Assembly: GCA_011503125.2 (NCBI GenBank) | Contig: WWBZ02000051.1 | Span: 1,984,001-2,048,000 of the forward strand | Length of the DNA stretch: 64,000 nucleotides | Origin: Botryosphaeria dothidea | Taxonomy: Eukaryota > Ascomycota > Dothideomycetes > Botryosphaeriales > Botryosphaeriaceae | Direction of reading: 5' to 3' | Part shown: in pieces, positions 46,758-57,027 of the stretch | Layout: every line of letters begins with the position of its first letter | Position numbering within the stretch: position 1 is the first letter of the stretch | The notes under the pieces: generated by a model | The model's input: the letters and a program-made list of their open reading frames with translations, nothing else | Databases searched by the model: none | What the model was told of the DNA's origin: nothing | Made by a program: the position numbers and the translations under genes

Positions 46758-46766
46758 ATCAGATAA
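46758..46766 (+). promoter_or_regulatory. SreA-type iron GATA site before the ferric reductase
   Basis: ATCAGATAA matches the published ATCWGATAA consensus of fungal iron repressors (SreA, SRE, URBS1). It ends 50 nt upstream of the leftward ferric reductase ATG. One more exact copy occurs in the window, at 54051, away from any iron gene, so chance cannot be excluded. Confidence 0.5.
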
Positions 46767-47311
46767 CACTATTCCCTCGGGAGAGAAAGAGATTAAAAAG
46801 AAAGGCAAATCTTTACATTGACTGATCATTCGGGCGCTTCCGCATGGCTATGTCACGACACCTTCGTGGGCGTGGAGCCGGAAGTATGCTGAGACATGGT
46901 GACATACATGATCGGGCGCTCGTGTTTTCAGCGAAGTCGACCGTTCAGACACGCAAACGCCAAAAACCCCTGGAAGCGCTTGATTGTCTTACCGCCAGAC
47001 CGCTGCGAAAATGGTCGAGAAAGGTATGAGGCCATTTCGGAAAGGCGGTAGTCTCGACTGATTGGTCTCGGATCTCCTCAAGCCGTAAGCAATGCCGATA
47101 GCGAAATGCAGATCCCTTACCAGCCCGACAGGAGGCAACATGGTTTGATCTTGCACATTCGTGAGGCTCAGCCGGAGACGTGCGTTCCGACTTGAGCTGA
47201 AGTAGCGGGGTCGCTCAACGCTAGCTACTTTATATGCCCGGCTCATCTCCTTCCCGGTCGTGGCTTCCAACAGCGTTCTAAGCCTTCCGTTCCACGACTT
47301 TAGCGTACGAG

Positions 47312-47349
<38 letters not shown>

Positions 47350-48084
47350 AAAAAAAAGAATAGAACTAAGAGAAGAAAGCCTCTTCCTCAGTGCGTGATA
47401 TCATCTGACGCCTTGCGCCCCCGAAAAAAAAAAAGAACATCTTGCAGTGGGCTGTGCCGACGCCGCGACTGCTAGGCTTAGTGATTTCATGCATTCCACC
47501 ATCGGCCAGGTGAGTGACCTCGTACGACCCTCCCCTTAAGCTTTTCCAAGATAAGGGCTTTAGCGCGAACACTCACCGCGATGGTCGGCAAGCAGAATAC
47601 CGACCTCCGACAGCCGTAAAATCCTATCGGGGCGCAGCAGGGCTAGCTTCTAGCTAACGAGAAAGTCAACATTTTCTATTGCCTGTAGTGGAACAAATTG
47701 CCGATCGGGAATAATCCATCCCGTCCTGCATCAATGACCGTAGCTCCAATAGGGCGATTGAACTAGAGAACCTGTTTGTGGAACGGAAGTTTCGCATCCG
47801 ACTTGCTCCTGACGCTAGGCGACAAGGCTGTGAGCTGAATGACGGTTCGACCGTGCTGCTCAGAGAGTTTCGGATGACGGATGATGTGGCTGATGCAAGA
47901 TGAAGAGTAAGAGAGCTGCAGAGCTTTGCGGTATCTTTGCATGAGAAAGGCGCAGTCTCGAACTGCACGATGACGTCACACGCTTCGTCTTCCCATTCGG
48001 GTCAGGTTTGTTTTGGTTGCCTAAGTGTCGCACAGCTGATCGCCCCGTCAATTATGCCCTTCATGGTGACCTTCGGTCTCCTCA
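46767..48084. other. 1.3 kb spacer with CA microsatellite
   Basis: Upstream flank of the ferric reductase and 3' flank of the copper transporter. It holds an (AC)16 repeat and an A13 tract (listed separately). No gene recognised. Confidence 0.45.
47313..47357. repeat. (AC)16 microsatellite followed by A13
   Basis: Sixteen AC units (47313-47344) run directly into thirteen A (47345-47357). Confidence 0.95.
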
Positions 48085-48873
48085 TCAGTCATGACATCCA
48101 TCGTCCTGTCTCGCAGTGCCACCATGAGAATACCGTCCAAAGATCAACTCTCCTATCAATATGCCACCGAGAACAGCAAAAAAGATACCGGCGTTGAAGG
48201 TCATCACCGCTAGCATGCTGTGAATCATCAGCCTGAGCTTTGGAGCCGGGCCACATTTTGGAACCACTTACAGCAGGTATCCAAGCGCAGCCCTTGTGAA
48301 TTCCAGGAGTGCCCTCGAGCCGTCTTTTCTCCAATGCCATGGAACGCTCGGTCTCCCAAACGGACTTCTTCTACCGTAACCCGGAGACTCTGAGTCTTCC
48401 CAGACCCTTTGAGCCGCACTGATATCCTCGCAACTCTTTGCGCCGGGTATGCTTGGTGATAGTGGCTCAGTCTCTTGCGCCCCATCGTCGGCAAGGTACG
48501 TGGCTGGCTTTTCTCGCTTCTCAGAGTCCCACTTTCTCTCATGTTGACGGCTGCTACCTGAGTTACGAGCTGCCTCCTCGTCATTATGCGGATGATCGAG
48601 CCACACCTTCTCCAGTTGAGTCCTCAGCGACCCGAGAAAACGATGGAATACGCTGAGCATAAAGAGGAGCAAGATTGTCCCAGCGTATGCACCGGAAGAA
48701 TCCGTTGTCCAGCCGTCGAAGAAAAGCATTACATGCGTTCCAGTCGAGAAGGTGCTTGCCATGCCCATATCCATCCCAGACGTTGAGGTGGAGTGCATGG
48801 ACGGCATGGTGGCCATGCCTGTGGAAGGTGCTGAGCCGGTGCTCTCGGGCATGTCCATGCTCCTCGCGAACAT
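48085..48873 (-). CDS. Ctr-family copper transporter
   Basis: Two exons (48873-48272 and 48217-48085) join to 735 nt, 244 residues. The N-terminus is Met-rich (MDMPES, MATMPSMHS, MDMGMAS), the extracellular copper-binding Mets region. MLFFDGWTTDSSGAYAGTILL begins helix 1. A long cytosolic loop (about 110 residues, charged) follows. Helix 2 carries MLAVM, the MxxxM copper-gating motif, just after the intron. Helix 3 is FFAVLGGILIGELIFG with the GxxxG packing motif. All parts expected of a Ctr trimer subunit for high-affinity Cu(I) import at the plasma membrane are present. The product Cu(I) would come from the neighbouring metalloreductase. Three ATGCTCAG copies lie just upstream. Confidence 0.92.
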
Positions 48874-48896
48874 ATTGGCGGAGATGGGTCCTTGAA

Positions 48897-48964
48897 ATGC
48901 TCAGGTGAGGTGGAGTTCGAGATATCAAGGATCAAGTAAAAGCTCTGAGCATCCGCATGCTCAG
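48897..48964. promoter_or_regulatory. Triple ATGCTCAG element upstream of the copper transporter
   Basis: Copies at 48897-48904 (+), 48945-48952 (- strand) and 48957-48964 (+), 24 to 91 nt before the leftward transporter ATG. The core TGCTCA resembles the yeast Mac1 copper-response core (TTTGCTCA). The sites are seen; their function is inferred. Confidence 0.45.
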
Positions 48965-50327
48965 ACGTGGGAAGTCCAGGTATCGGAGAGAATGCTAATC
49001 GGTAGCAACTGGCCGGCTGCGAGCGTTCTCAAATACAAGGTTGGCCAAGCATGAGACCGAACCCGAACCGATGGGAAGATCTGAAAGAAATGGGAAGGCT
49101 GGTAGCAATACGACGCAGCATCTGGTGGACTCAGCGCCAGTGAGCAAGTTTGCGGCGGTTGGAGCAGGTAACGGCTCTGAACACCAACACTCCGAGTTCT
49201 CGCCTGGGCGTTCCTTCCTCATCCGACACCAGAAGCCGCAAGTCACCAGGCGCACAGCTAATCATCTGTTCACAAGTTTGTATTGCGTTAGTTTTGTGCT
49301 CGTCTTATTGGAGCTGCCCACCCAAATGCATGGTTGGGCGATGACAATTGTGTGGCACCTATGATCGCATTCGCGTCGAGCTGTTCATCCATACTATACC
49401 TTGATGGAACCCAGCAATCCCGGCCAGTGCAATCTGCCCGCACATATTATTGAGTCCATAGAGATTTCCAGGACCGAGGAGACCCGCGCTCACGCTGCCG
49501 AGTGAGGCTACACAAGGCTCCAGCTGCGGGGAGGCGAGGGCTTGCATGATTGGGAAAAAGGAAAGCACCGCCCATAAGTAAATGGACGAACAGCTCTTTA
49601 CCTTTCATAGTCCTTCCGGGAGAACGACGCCTTCAGAAACCATGTTTTCTTGTCGCACAATTTGCTTCCCCGGACGATGTCTTCGCCCACGTGCCAAAAA
49701 CGGTGATGCACACTCATCAACGCGCCGCAGGTGCGAGCACTTCAACGCTTATGAAGTATGACGATTTCAATTTTCAGATGCTCGCGCAGGTCCATGCCGA
49801 GCGAGTGGCGATGGATTTTGTCATCTAGCTTGCTAGTCAATTTACTGCACGTGCTGTGGCCAACGGCTGTCAATTCGTCTGTTGCGGATTCCAGCAGGAT
49901 CTTCGACGCGGTCAGTTGCCGCAACAGCGTATGAGATCATAGCGAAAAATTGTATTTTCGAACGAGACCAGACGAGTGAGCAGAAGGAAAGTCGCGGCGG
50001 CCGCGGGCAGCGTATCGTATGTGGACGGGAGGATAGACGAATTGAAAGGTGAGAAGTGCGAGTGTTCCTGACATGGGCCGATGCGGAAGCTCAAGATCCG
50101 GCGGCTGCTTGGACCCTTTTTTTCCTTGTCGTTGCTGTGCGACCGGGGGCCGCGCCGACACTTGTTGCACAACGCGTCCACCGTTTTTGCGCGACATCGG
50201 ATCCCGCGGCCCCCAGCTCCTTTTGCTGCCTGTATATCTTTTTGCGTCGCTAATTGACTGCGATCCGACTGGTCCTGCAACTTCAATTCGCTTGTCGCCC
50301 GCGTCGTGTCAGCCAGCAGTCGTCCCA
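48965..50327. other. Intergenic region between copper transporter and ERG2
   Basis: Divergent upstream region. A leftward frame at 49568-49359 (LGPGNLYGLNNMCGQIALAG) ends near a GTATAG donor-like site and could be an exon remnant, but no gene model was found. Confidence 0.4.
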
Positions 50328-51158
50328 ATGGCCTCAATTCGCTCCCTCAGCATCATCGCCGTGCTGGCCGCCGTGCTGCTGCCAATCTACACCTTGGAGA
50401 AGAACCTCGAGTCCTTCTACATCTTCGATCCCAAGGACCTCCACGACCTGGCAAACCGCGCCATTAACCAGCATGGCAATGACACCAAAGCCATTGTGGA
50501 CTACATCAGCACCGAGCTCTCCGGCCGCGATCACCTCACCAGCTACGTCAACCTGGAACAGGAATGGGTCTTCAACAATGCCGGCGGTGCCATGGGCGCC
50601 ATGTACATTATCCATGCCAGTGAGTGAGAGAACAGTGCTGTGACAGAGAACCCTCCGCTGACAGAAGGAAGGCATCACCGAGTACCTGATCATCTTCGGT
50701 AAGCGCACGCAGTACAACCCGTTGGACGCAACATAGGACACTGACCGCGAAAGGCACCACGATTGGCACTGAGGGTCACAGTGGACGCCACACCGCCGAT
50801 GATTACTTCAACATCCTCACGGGCACTCAGCTCGCATACGCGCCGGGAGAATTTGAGCCTCAGGTACGTCTTGGAAGGAGGCCTATCGCTGGAGAAAATA
50901 AATGGCGCAAGTGTTGACGTCGATCATCAGGTCTATCCCCCCGGAAGCGTGAACCACCTCCACCGCGGAGAGGTCATCCAATACAGCATGCCGTCGAAAT
51001 GCTTCGCCCTGGAATACGCGCGTGGCTGGATTCCGCCCATGCTCTTCTTCGGTTATGCCGACACCTTCTCCAGCACCCTCGACTTCCCCACTCTTTGGGC
51101 GACTACGAGGATAACCGGCCGTGAGATGATTACCAACTTGCTGAAGTGGAAGCTGTAA
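50328..51158 (+). CDS. ERG2: C-8 sterol isomerase
   Basis: Four exons (50328-50619, 50672-50698, 50754-50863, 50931-51158) join to 657 nt, 218 residues, the family's length. The second exon is only 27 nt and encodes [10 protein letters not shown] membrane segment ([17 protein letters not shown]) starts the protein. Conserved ERG2/sigma-1-receptor motifs follow: [43 protein letters not shown] and [19 protein letters not shown]. Known role: moving the delta-8 double bond to delta-7 in ergosterol synthesis at the endoplasmic reticulum; in fungi it is a morpholine target. Two acceptors are AAG rather than CAG or TAG. It stands alone, with no other sterol genes here. Confidence 0.95.
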
Positions 51159-51818
51159 ATCACCATCTGGCTAGGCTTGCGAGGGAATACTTCTTGAAGG
51201 GAAACTCCGCTCCGGAGTCAGACGGCTTCGCGATGCAGAGCATAGCCTGCTCGTCACACTTAGCGTCGCTTGTAACGCATAGCGATTGCGGAGATCTCCA
51301 CATTCAGATACCCGCCCGCCATTTGCCATTTATCTCGCTGATAGATCGAAAAGCATTGGATCGAGGCGCAGCCGCATAGAAGGCAGGTTTGAAATTTGAA
51401 TCCATTAGAGACTCTGTTTCAACCTCTCGTATATTAATAATAATCTCTTCGCTTCGTCGGCCCTTCTTATACGTGTTTCTCTCTCCATCTGTTCCAGAAT
51501 GTCTAGGCGCCCTGACACCGCCCACCTCGGCCAAACTGCCCGGCCCAGCATGGCGGGCTTCGGCATCGCTTAGAACGGGCAAAGCGGGATGTCCGGGGTG
51601 TAAGGTCCCAGTTTTAACCTCCTGACAGCGATTCGCTCAGGGTTCATCTCGTTGTGGTCGCCCGAACAAGTATAAATCTGTGTTTATCACTGACGCGTGC
51701 GTGTCCCCGACATGGCACTGCCTGGCGCGTGCAGCGGGACCTGACAGTGATAGGGCGGCGGCTTTCTAGTCAAAGCCTAAGTCCGCAGCCCGCCACCTAC
51801 CTACACGGGCAATTCAAA
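51159..51818. other. Spacer between ERG2 and phospholipase B
   Basis: 3' flank of ERG2 and upstream promoter. Nothing else recognised. Confidence 0.4.
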
Positions 51819-51827
51819 TATATATAG
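51819..51827 (+). promoter_or_regulatory. TATA box of the phospholipase B gene
   Basis: TATATATAG, about 60 nt before the start codon. Confidence 0.5.
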
Positions 51828-51886
51828 TTCCAGGAAATGCATCAGACGTCACGAGGAGCAGCCGCTTCTTGCTCTCCAGTACGGCC

Positions 51887-53548
51887 ATGGCCTCCTCTCT
51901 CCACCTCGGAGCGCTTTCGCTCTTTCTGTCCACCGCTCTCGCTGCCTCCGCATATGCTCCCGTAGACGCAGCTTGTCCCACGACTGGTATCGTTCGCTCG
52001 GCGGAAGGCGTTAACTCGGACGAAGCCGCCTACATTTCCTCGCGCAAGCCGGCAGCCCAGGGGGCTCTTTTGTCATGGCTCACCAAGACGAACTCAGCTT
52101 ATGCCAATCTCGACAGCAGCAAACTTCCCACGCTGGCCCTGACCACCAGCGGAGGTGGATACCGCAGCATGCTCGTCGGTGGAGGCGTTGTCCAGGGTCT
52201 TGATTCCCGAGACAGCAATGTCTCGACGTCCGGACTGTACCAGGCATTGACCTATCAGGCCGGTCTTTCAGGTGGCTCGTGGCTGCTGTCCTCCCTCGCC
52301 GGCAACGACTGGCCTACCATATCGTCCATACGGGACGGTCTGTGGTCGGCGGCCCTGCAAGAGACGCTGTTCCTGTCCGACACGTCCGACGGCTCAATCG
52401 ACGTTGTTGGAGACCTCACTGCGAAGACCAATGCAGGATTCGACGTTACTCTGACTGACCCCTGGGCCCGTCTGCTCTCGTACCAGTTCCTGTATGGCGA
52501 CAACGGTGGCGTGAACAAGACGCTGTCGGGCATCACGGCCAACTCCCAGTACGCATCGAACTCGGTGCCCTTCCCCATCATCACCGCCCTCGGCGTCAAG
52601 ACCTGGGAAGGCGACTGCGAGCCCGACGCCGACGGCACGCAATACGAATTCACGCCCTACGAATTCGGCTCCTGGGACTCCGGCGTCGCCGCCTTCACGC
52701 CAACGAAATACCTCGGATCCAGCTACTCCAACGGCGCCGCGACCAACGAAGGCTGCGTGACGGGCTTCGACAACCTCGGCTTCGTCTTCGGCACGTCCTC
52801 GTCGCTCTTCAACAACATCTGCATCCCCGCCAACGTCAACCAGACCGAGCTCGGCGCGCAGCTGGCCGACTTCGTGCTGCAGCTGCACGCGCTGGCGACC
52901 CAGGACCTCTTCGCCGCGTACCCCAACCCCTTCTACGAGTACAACGCCTCCTCGCTCGTCGCCGCGCAGGAGACGCTGCACCTCGTCGACGGCGGCCTCT
53001 CCAACCAGAACGTGCCCATCTGGCCGCTCCTGCACCGGGGCAGCGACATCGACGTCCTGCTCGTCAACGACAACAGCGCCGACACGGCCGACAACTGGCC
53101 CAACGGCACCGCCATCTACACGACCTACCTGCAGGCGCAGGCGCAGGGCGTCGCCGGCCTGCCCGCGATCCCGGACATGGACACCTTCGTGGCCGAGGGC
53201 CTGAACCAGCGGGCGACGTTCTTCGGGTGCAACAGCACCGATGCGCTGACGGTCGTGTACGTGCCGAACTACAACTTCACGTACGACAGCAACGTCGCGA
53301 CGCTGAAGCTGCAGTATACGCCTGAGGAGACGAGCGGTGAGTTTGATGTCCATTCCTGGTGGTGGTCACAGAAGTGATGAGTGCTGATTTTGATATTCGC
53401 AGGTATGATCGCCAACGGTGCGCAAGTGGCATCGCAGGGCGGCGACGCGCAGTGGGCGGGCTGCTTGGCTTGCGGTATCTTGGCCAAGAGCGGAGAGACG
53501 CTGCCGGATGAGTGCACGGCGTGCTTGGACAAGTACTGCTACAATTAA
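51887..53548 (+). CDS. Secreted lysophospholipase/phospholipase B
   Basis: Two exons (51887-53336, 53403-53548) join to 1596 nt, 531 residues. A signal peptide (LSLFLSTALAASA near residues 10-22) is followed by a catalytic domain of the PLA2/PLB type. SGGGYRSM (88-95) forms the oxyanion site, GLSGGSW (126-132) contains the nucleophile Ser 128, and VDGGLSNQN carries the catalytic Asp near residue 368. Many N-glycosylation sites (NVS, NKT, NQT, NAS, NGT, NST, NFT) support export. The end is Cys-rich (WAGCLACGILA, CTACLDKYCYN), as in fungal PLBs, and no GPI-anchor signal is seen, so it is probably soluble. The family removes fatty acyl chains from phospholipids and lysophospholipids. The chosen ATG is the one that starts the signal peptide. 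Confidence 0.93.
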
Positions 53549-54250
53549 CGCAGGCACAAAAATGGGTGGGATCGTCAGGATGAGGTGGTCGGCATGGAGA
53601 AAGAGTGAAAGGAGGACGTAAAAGGATATTGTGTCTGGAGAGTGGTTCCCATTTTCCACGGAGTATACCCGGGCTCACCATTATAAAAGAACACCTAAAA
53701 GTACAGGAAGTAATCAAGTACTTAATTGATAATCAAGGAGAGATCTGAAGAAAATGAGTGAGTGACCAAATCGATTAAAAATTACAAACTACGCGAGATA
53801 AGACGAGAGCTTTTTTGTCTGAAACGCCTCACCCCCCCCCCCCCCCCCCCCCCTTTTCCCTTCTTGCAAAAAAATGCCGAACAGGTCATCCAGCTGTCGT
53901 TCGTGTCTAGTAGTGAGTGCGAGAACCAACCCAAGCCTTGCGGCTAACCGATGGGTTAAAAAAAATACAAAAAGTCTACGTGGGAGATAGTCTATGTCAT
54001 GAGCGAACGAAGATGAGAATATAAAAACAATGATTGTGGTTGGTCGTAAAATCAGATAACCTCCCAAATATAATGTAAGTATCCCGGGACAAAAACACAC
54101 AAGAAATCAGAAAAGCCCCCTTGTCGGCTTTCCAACGCCCCAAAACTCCTTGTTCGCCCTTCCCGGTGCGCACCTGGTATATCCACTTCAGTAGTTAATA
54201 CAGTTACTCCGCCTCCGCAAAAAATTCAAATGTTGTTTGAAACATCAGCC
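53549..54250. other. Convergent 3' spacer with poly-C tract
   Basis: Lies between the ends of the phospholipase B and the coiled-coil protein genes. It is AT-rich with a 22-nt C run. One ATCAGATAA at 54051 is probably by chance. Confidence 0.45.
53832..53853. repeat. Poly-C homopolymer tract
   Basis: Twenty-two consecutive C on the plus strand. Exact length may be an assembly artefact. Confidence 0.9.
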
Positions 54251-55480
54251 CTACCGCCCAATCATCGACAAGCGCGAGAACTTCTCCTTCAACCTGCCGC
54301 TCGACTTCCGCTCCTTGAGCTGCTTCTTCTCCTTACCAGAGCCCTCCTTCGGCTCCTTCGGGGCCTTGCTCCTCCCCAGAAAGTGCCTCCGGTGCTTCGG
54401 ACTCGCGCCGGGCACCGCCTCCTCGCCGTCCGTCTGCTCGCCGGCGGCGCCGGGGAAGATGCCGCCGTCCATCATCGGCATGCCCATCAGCTGCGAGTGC
54501 GACGACGCGGCCGTCAGCGGCGGGCGCGGCACCTCGCTGATCGAGATCATCGAGGGCTGGTTGGTCAGGCGCGGGCTGCTGCCGCCGTTGGGGTACGACG
54601 CCAGCTGGGGGATGGCCGCGGAGCAGCTCAGCGGGCGCAGGCTGTGCTGGCTGGCGTTGGGGTGGGCGCCGAGGTTGGTCGTCGGGCTGACGAGGTCCAT
54701 GGAGCTGGTGCTGGCGTAGTAGCCCGCGGGGTCCGCACTTGCACCATTGCCGCTGCTGATGTAGTATGGGTTGGCGTGCATCTCCGCGTACTCCGTAGCG
54801 GCGTCGACGGGGCTCATCTTGTGCTGCTGCTGCTGCTGCTGTTGCTCCGCCAGCGGCTCCAGGCTGTCGTGCCGGATCGTTGCGGGCGGCGTGCCCGGCG
54901 GCAGCACGCCCAGGTCGCCCGGCCGCAGCGTGCCCTCGAGCGCCTTGACGCGCTGCTCCGCGGCGCGCAACTGCTCCTTCAGCTCCTCGTTCTCGCCCTC
55001 GGCGCGGCGCAGCTCGTTCTTCACGCGCGCGAGCTCCTTCTCGCGGCGCGCCAGCTCGCTCTCCGCGCGCACGCGGTCGTTCTCGGCGCGGCGGACGTGC
55101 TCGAGGAGGCCTTGCATCTCCTCCTCGGACATCTCGCAGCCGCCGCCCGGTGGGACAGTGGTCGATTGTTGCTGGGTAGTCGGAGACTCCGACGCGGAAG
55201 AGGATGCCGAGGAGAAGGGGTGCAGCAGGCGGTCGGCCAGGAAGGAAGAGGCGCTGTTGCGCTTCGAGTCCGGGACGGGGGGCGCGCTCTTGAGGCCGCA
55301 ATCGCTGCCGCTGTCGCTGTTGGCCGTCTCGGTCGAGATCTGGAGACTGCTGGCATTGGCGCGGGAGAAGGGGTTCTTGCGCATGAGCGCCGAGTCGAGC
55401 GAGAGGCGGTTGTTCATCGGCGCGGAGCCCTTGGGCAGCTCCAGGTGGTTGTGCGAGCCGGTCCTGTGGTGTGCGGCCAT
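54251..55480 (-). CDS. Coiled-coil, Ser/Pro-rich fungal protein
   Basis: 409 residues from the ATG at 55480 in one exon. The frame is open upstream to an apparent intron acceptor (CTTGCACAG, about 55580), so a short 5' exon may add residues (VIEKASPDPARPKS and on) and the true start is unsettled. It has a Ser-rich disordered N-terminus, then a charged coiled coil of about 75 residues (MSEEEMQGLLEHVRRAEN onward, heptad-like Leu/Ala). A short Gln run from CAG repeats (about 54823-54843) and a disordered Pro/Ser/Gly part follow. The tail is very basic (PKHRRHFLGRSKAPK, KEKKQLKERKSSGRLKEKF). No catalytic domain. The plan suits a cytoskeletal, membrane-tethering or signalling scaffold, but I do not recognise it and assign no function. 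Confidence 0.7.
   Translation of the reverse strand: MAAHHRTGSHNHLELPKGSAPMNNRLSLDSALMRKNPFSRANASSLQISTETANSDSGSDCGLKSAPPVPDSKRNSASSFLADRLLHPFSSASSSASESPTTQQQSTTVPPGGGCEMSEEEMQGLLEHVRRAENDRVRAESELARREKELARVKNELRRAEGENEELKEQLRAAEQRVKALEGTLRPGDLGVLPPGTPPATIRHDSLEPLAEQQQQQQQHKMSPVDAATEYAEMHANPYYISSGNGASADPAGYYASTSSMDLVSPTTNLGAHPNASQHSLRPLSCSAAIPQLASYPNGGSSPRLTNQPSMISISEVPRPPLTAASSHSQLMGMPMMDGGIFPGAAGEQTDGEEAVPGASPKHRRHFLGRSKAPKEPKEGSGKEKKQLKERKSSGRLKEKFSRLSMIGR
54823..54843 (-). repeat. Short CAG/CAA repeat coding for Gln
   Basis: CTG units on the plus strand, read as CAG on the coding strand, inside the coiled-coil protein gene. Confidence 0.85.
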
Positions 55481-56415
55481 CGTCGGCGGCGTCGTGGTCG
55501 TCGTCGGCGGCGGTGGTGACGATTCCGCTGCGATCAGGGACTTCGGGCGCGCGGGGTCGGGCGACGCCTTTTCAATCACTGTGCAAGGAGAGAACACGCA
55601 GAGTCAGGCTTTTGAGGGAATAATATAAATTATGGAAAGAGAGCGCGCGCGCGTTTTGACTTCATGCAGCCTAGGCGATCGGAGTTTTGCCTGGTGCCGG
55701 AAGTCCCGTCGAAACGTGGAGCGCGAGTCGAGAGACTACGGCGGCGCTCGGTCTCGATCCGAGCCGAAGCGTCTTGAGACAGGCAAAAGAGGCGGTATTT
55801 GGGTTGGGGCTGGGGCTGGGGAAGGGGTCTTGCGGGAGAGCGGGATTGTGCATGTGCATATGCACGATGAGATCGAGAGTGCGAGGAAAGCAGGGCAAGA
55901 GCATACCGATGGACGTCAGGCCGGGGACCGCCAATATCGTCATCACGAACGAATGAGAGCCCGTGGACGTGGGGTGGGACGGCGCCCTTGTCGCCTTCTC
56001 TTCCCACTTAAGTTTGTACTGGTGCCTGGCGGGCTGCAATAGGGGCGGTGGAGGGGTTGATAGGAGACATGGCACCATGGACGCTCGACCACACCCCAGC
56101 CCAAAGCTCTCAACGAAAAAGCCCGAGCTCGGCCGCTCTTCAGCACAGCTGCCGATGCGGTAGTTAGCGTCCGAGAGCGGGAGGAAGCAGAGCGGAGCTT
56201 TCTTACGCGCGATTAATATACGTACAGCGTGCTGCCCGCGTGATGGCCTTCGATATCAATCACACCTGCCCACGCGACACCGTCCCCAGGACGCGCTGCG
56301 GGACCTCTCCGAAAACTCCAGACAGACCGCCAACCCTGGTCTGTGCTCGGAGCTGCGCAGCCGTAATGAAGGCGCGCCCAAGGCGAGATGACGGCCCGTA
56401 GTCTGGCGACGAGTC
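55481..56415. other. Upstream region of the coiled-coil gene
   Basis: Probably holds the 5' UTR, a leader intron and perhaps a short first exon. A (GC)n-rich stretch is at 55641-55653. Frames on both strands here are low-complexity and not convincing. Confidence 0.4.
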
Positions 56416-57027
56416 CTAATTCTTGCCCTCCCCATTGTCGTCTTTGCCCGTCTTGCCCCTGCCCCAATTCCACACCTCCCATATCTGGTCCATGATGAGA
56501 TCTCCGTAGCCTCTGCCCTCCTCAATTGCCTCGCGCTCCTCCTTCAATCTCCTCTCCCGCCACCCCTCGGTCTCGCCGCCCATCCACACCCGCTGCAGCG
56601 CGTTCTGCTTATTGTCGTGCTCCTCCTGGCCTGCTGCCCCCGCCTGCGACTGCCGCAGCAACGCCTCGCGCTCCTCCTTCGCCCGCCTTTGCACCTCCTG
56701 CACATGTCTCGCCCGCTCTGTCGGCAGGTGGTCAGCCGGCTGCACTACGCCGTCGAAGCCGCCGCTGACGCGTTGCAGGATGGTGCGTCCCGTCCGCTCT
56801 CGCGCCAGGTGCTCTGCCCCAATCAGCGTCATGCCGCCCAGGCCCAGGGTGTATATGTCGAGCTTGCGCGGTGGGATCAGCGCGATTGCCGGGCAGGCAA
56901 TCAACAGCCAGATAGATAGGCGGTGCGTGAGTTTGGCGTAGCCCTCGCGGTCGGCCTTGGGGAGCGTCTCGGTCGACGGGACCGGTATGTCCGGCGGCGC
57001 TGTGGGAGCACCTGATGAGGATGCCAT
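56416..57027 (-). CDS. Small two-TM fungal protein (often labelled rhomboid-family)
   Basis: A single exon of 203 residues. After a Pro/Ser-rich start, two hydrophobic segments are seen: LSIWLLIACPAIALI and LDIYTLGLGGMTLIGA. A long charged, helical C-terminal half follows (VQEVQRRAKEEREALLRQ, LKEEREAIEEG), which should lie in the cytosol or matrix. I recall conserved fungal proteins of this form annotated as rhomboid family membrane protein, but the GxSx serine motif and catalytic His of rhomboid proteases are not present, so protease activity is unlikely. The location is unknown; a mitochondrial place is possible. Function unassigned. Confidence 0.75.
   Translation of the reverse strand: MASSSGAPTAPPDIPVPSTETLPKADREGYAKLTHRLSIWLLIACPAIALIPPRKLDIYTLGLGGMTLIGAEHLARERTGRTILQRVSGGFDGVVQPADHLPTERARHVQEVQRRAKEEREALLRQSQAGAAGQEEHDNKQNALQRVWMGGETEGWRERRLKEEREAIEEGRGYGDLIMDQIWEVWNWGRGKTGKDDNGEGKN

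Noticed and set aside
52394..53353. 319-codon leftward frame
   Set aside because: Antisense to phospholipase B; Val/Arg/Glu-rich reverse-strand artefact.
54051..54059. Second ATCAGATAA iron-type site
   Set aside because: It lies in a convergent 3' spacer, not in a promoter; about one copy is expected by chance in this length.
54230..55519. 429-codon rightward frame
   Set aside because: Antisense shadow of the coiled-coil protein; low-complexity Leu/Arg/Ala composition.
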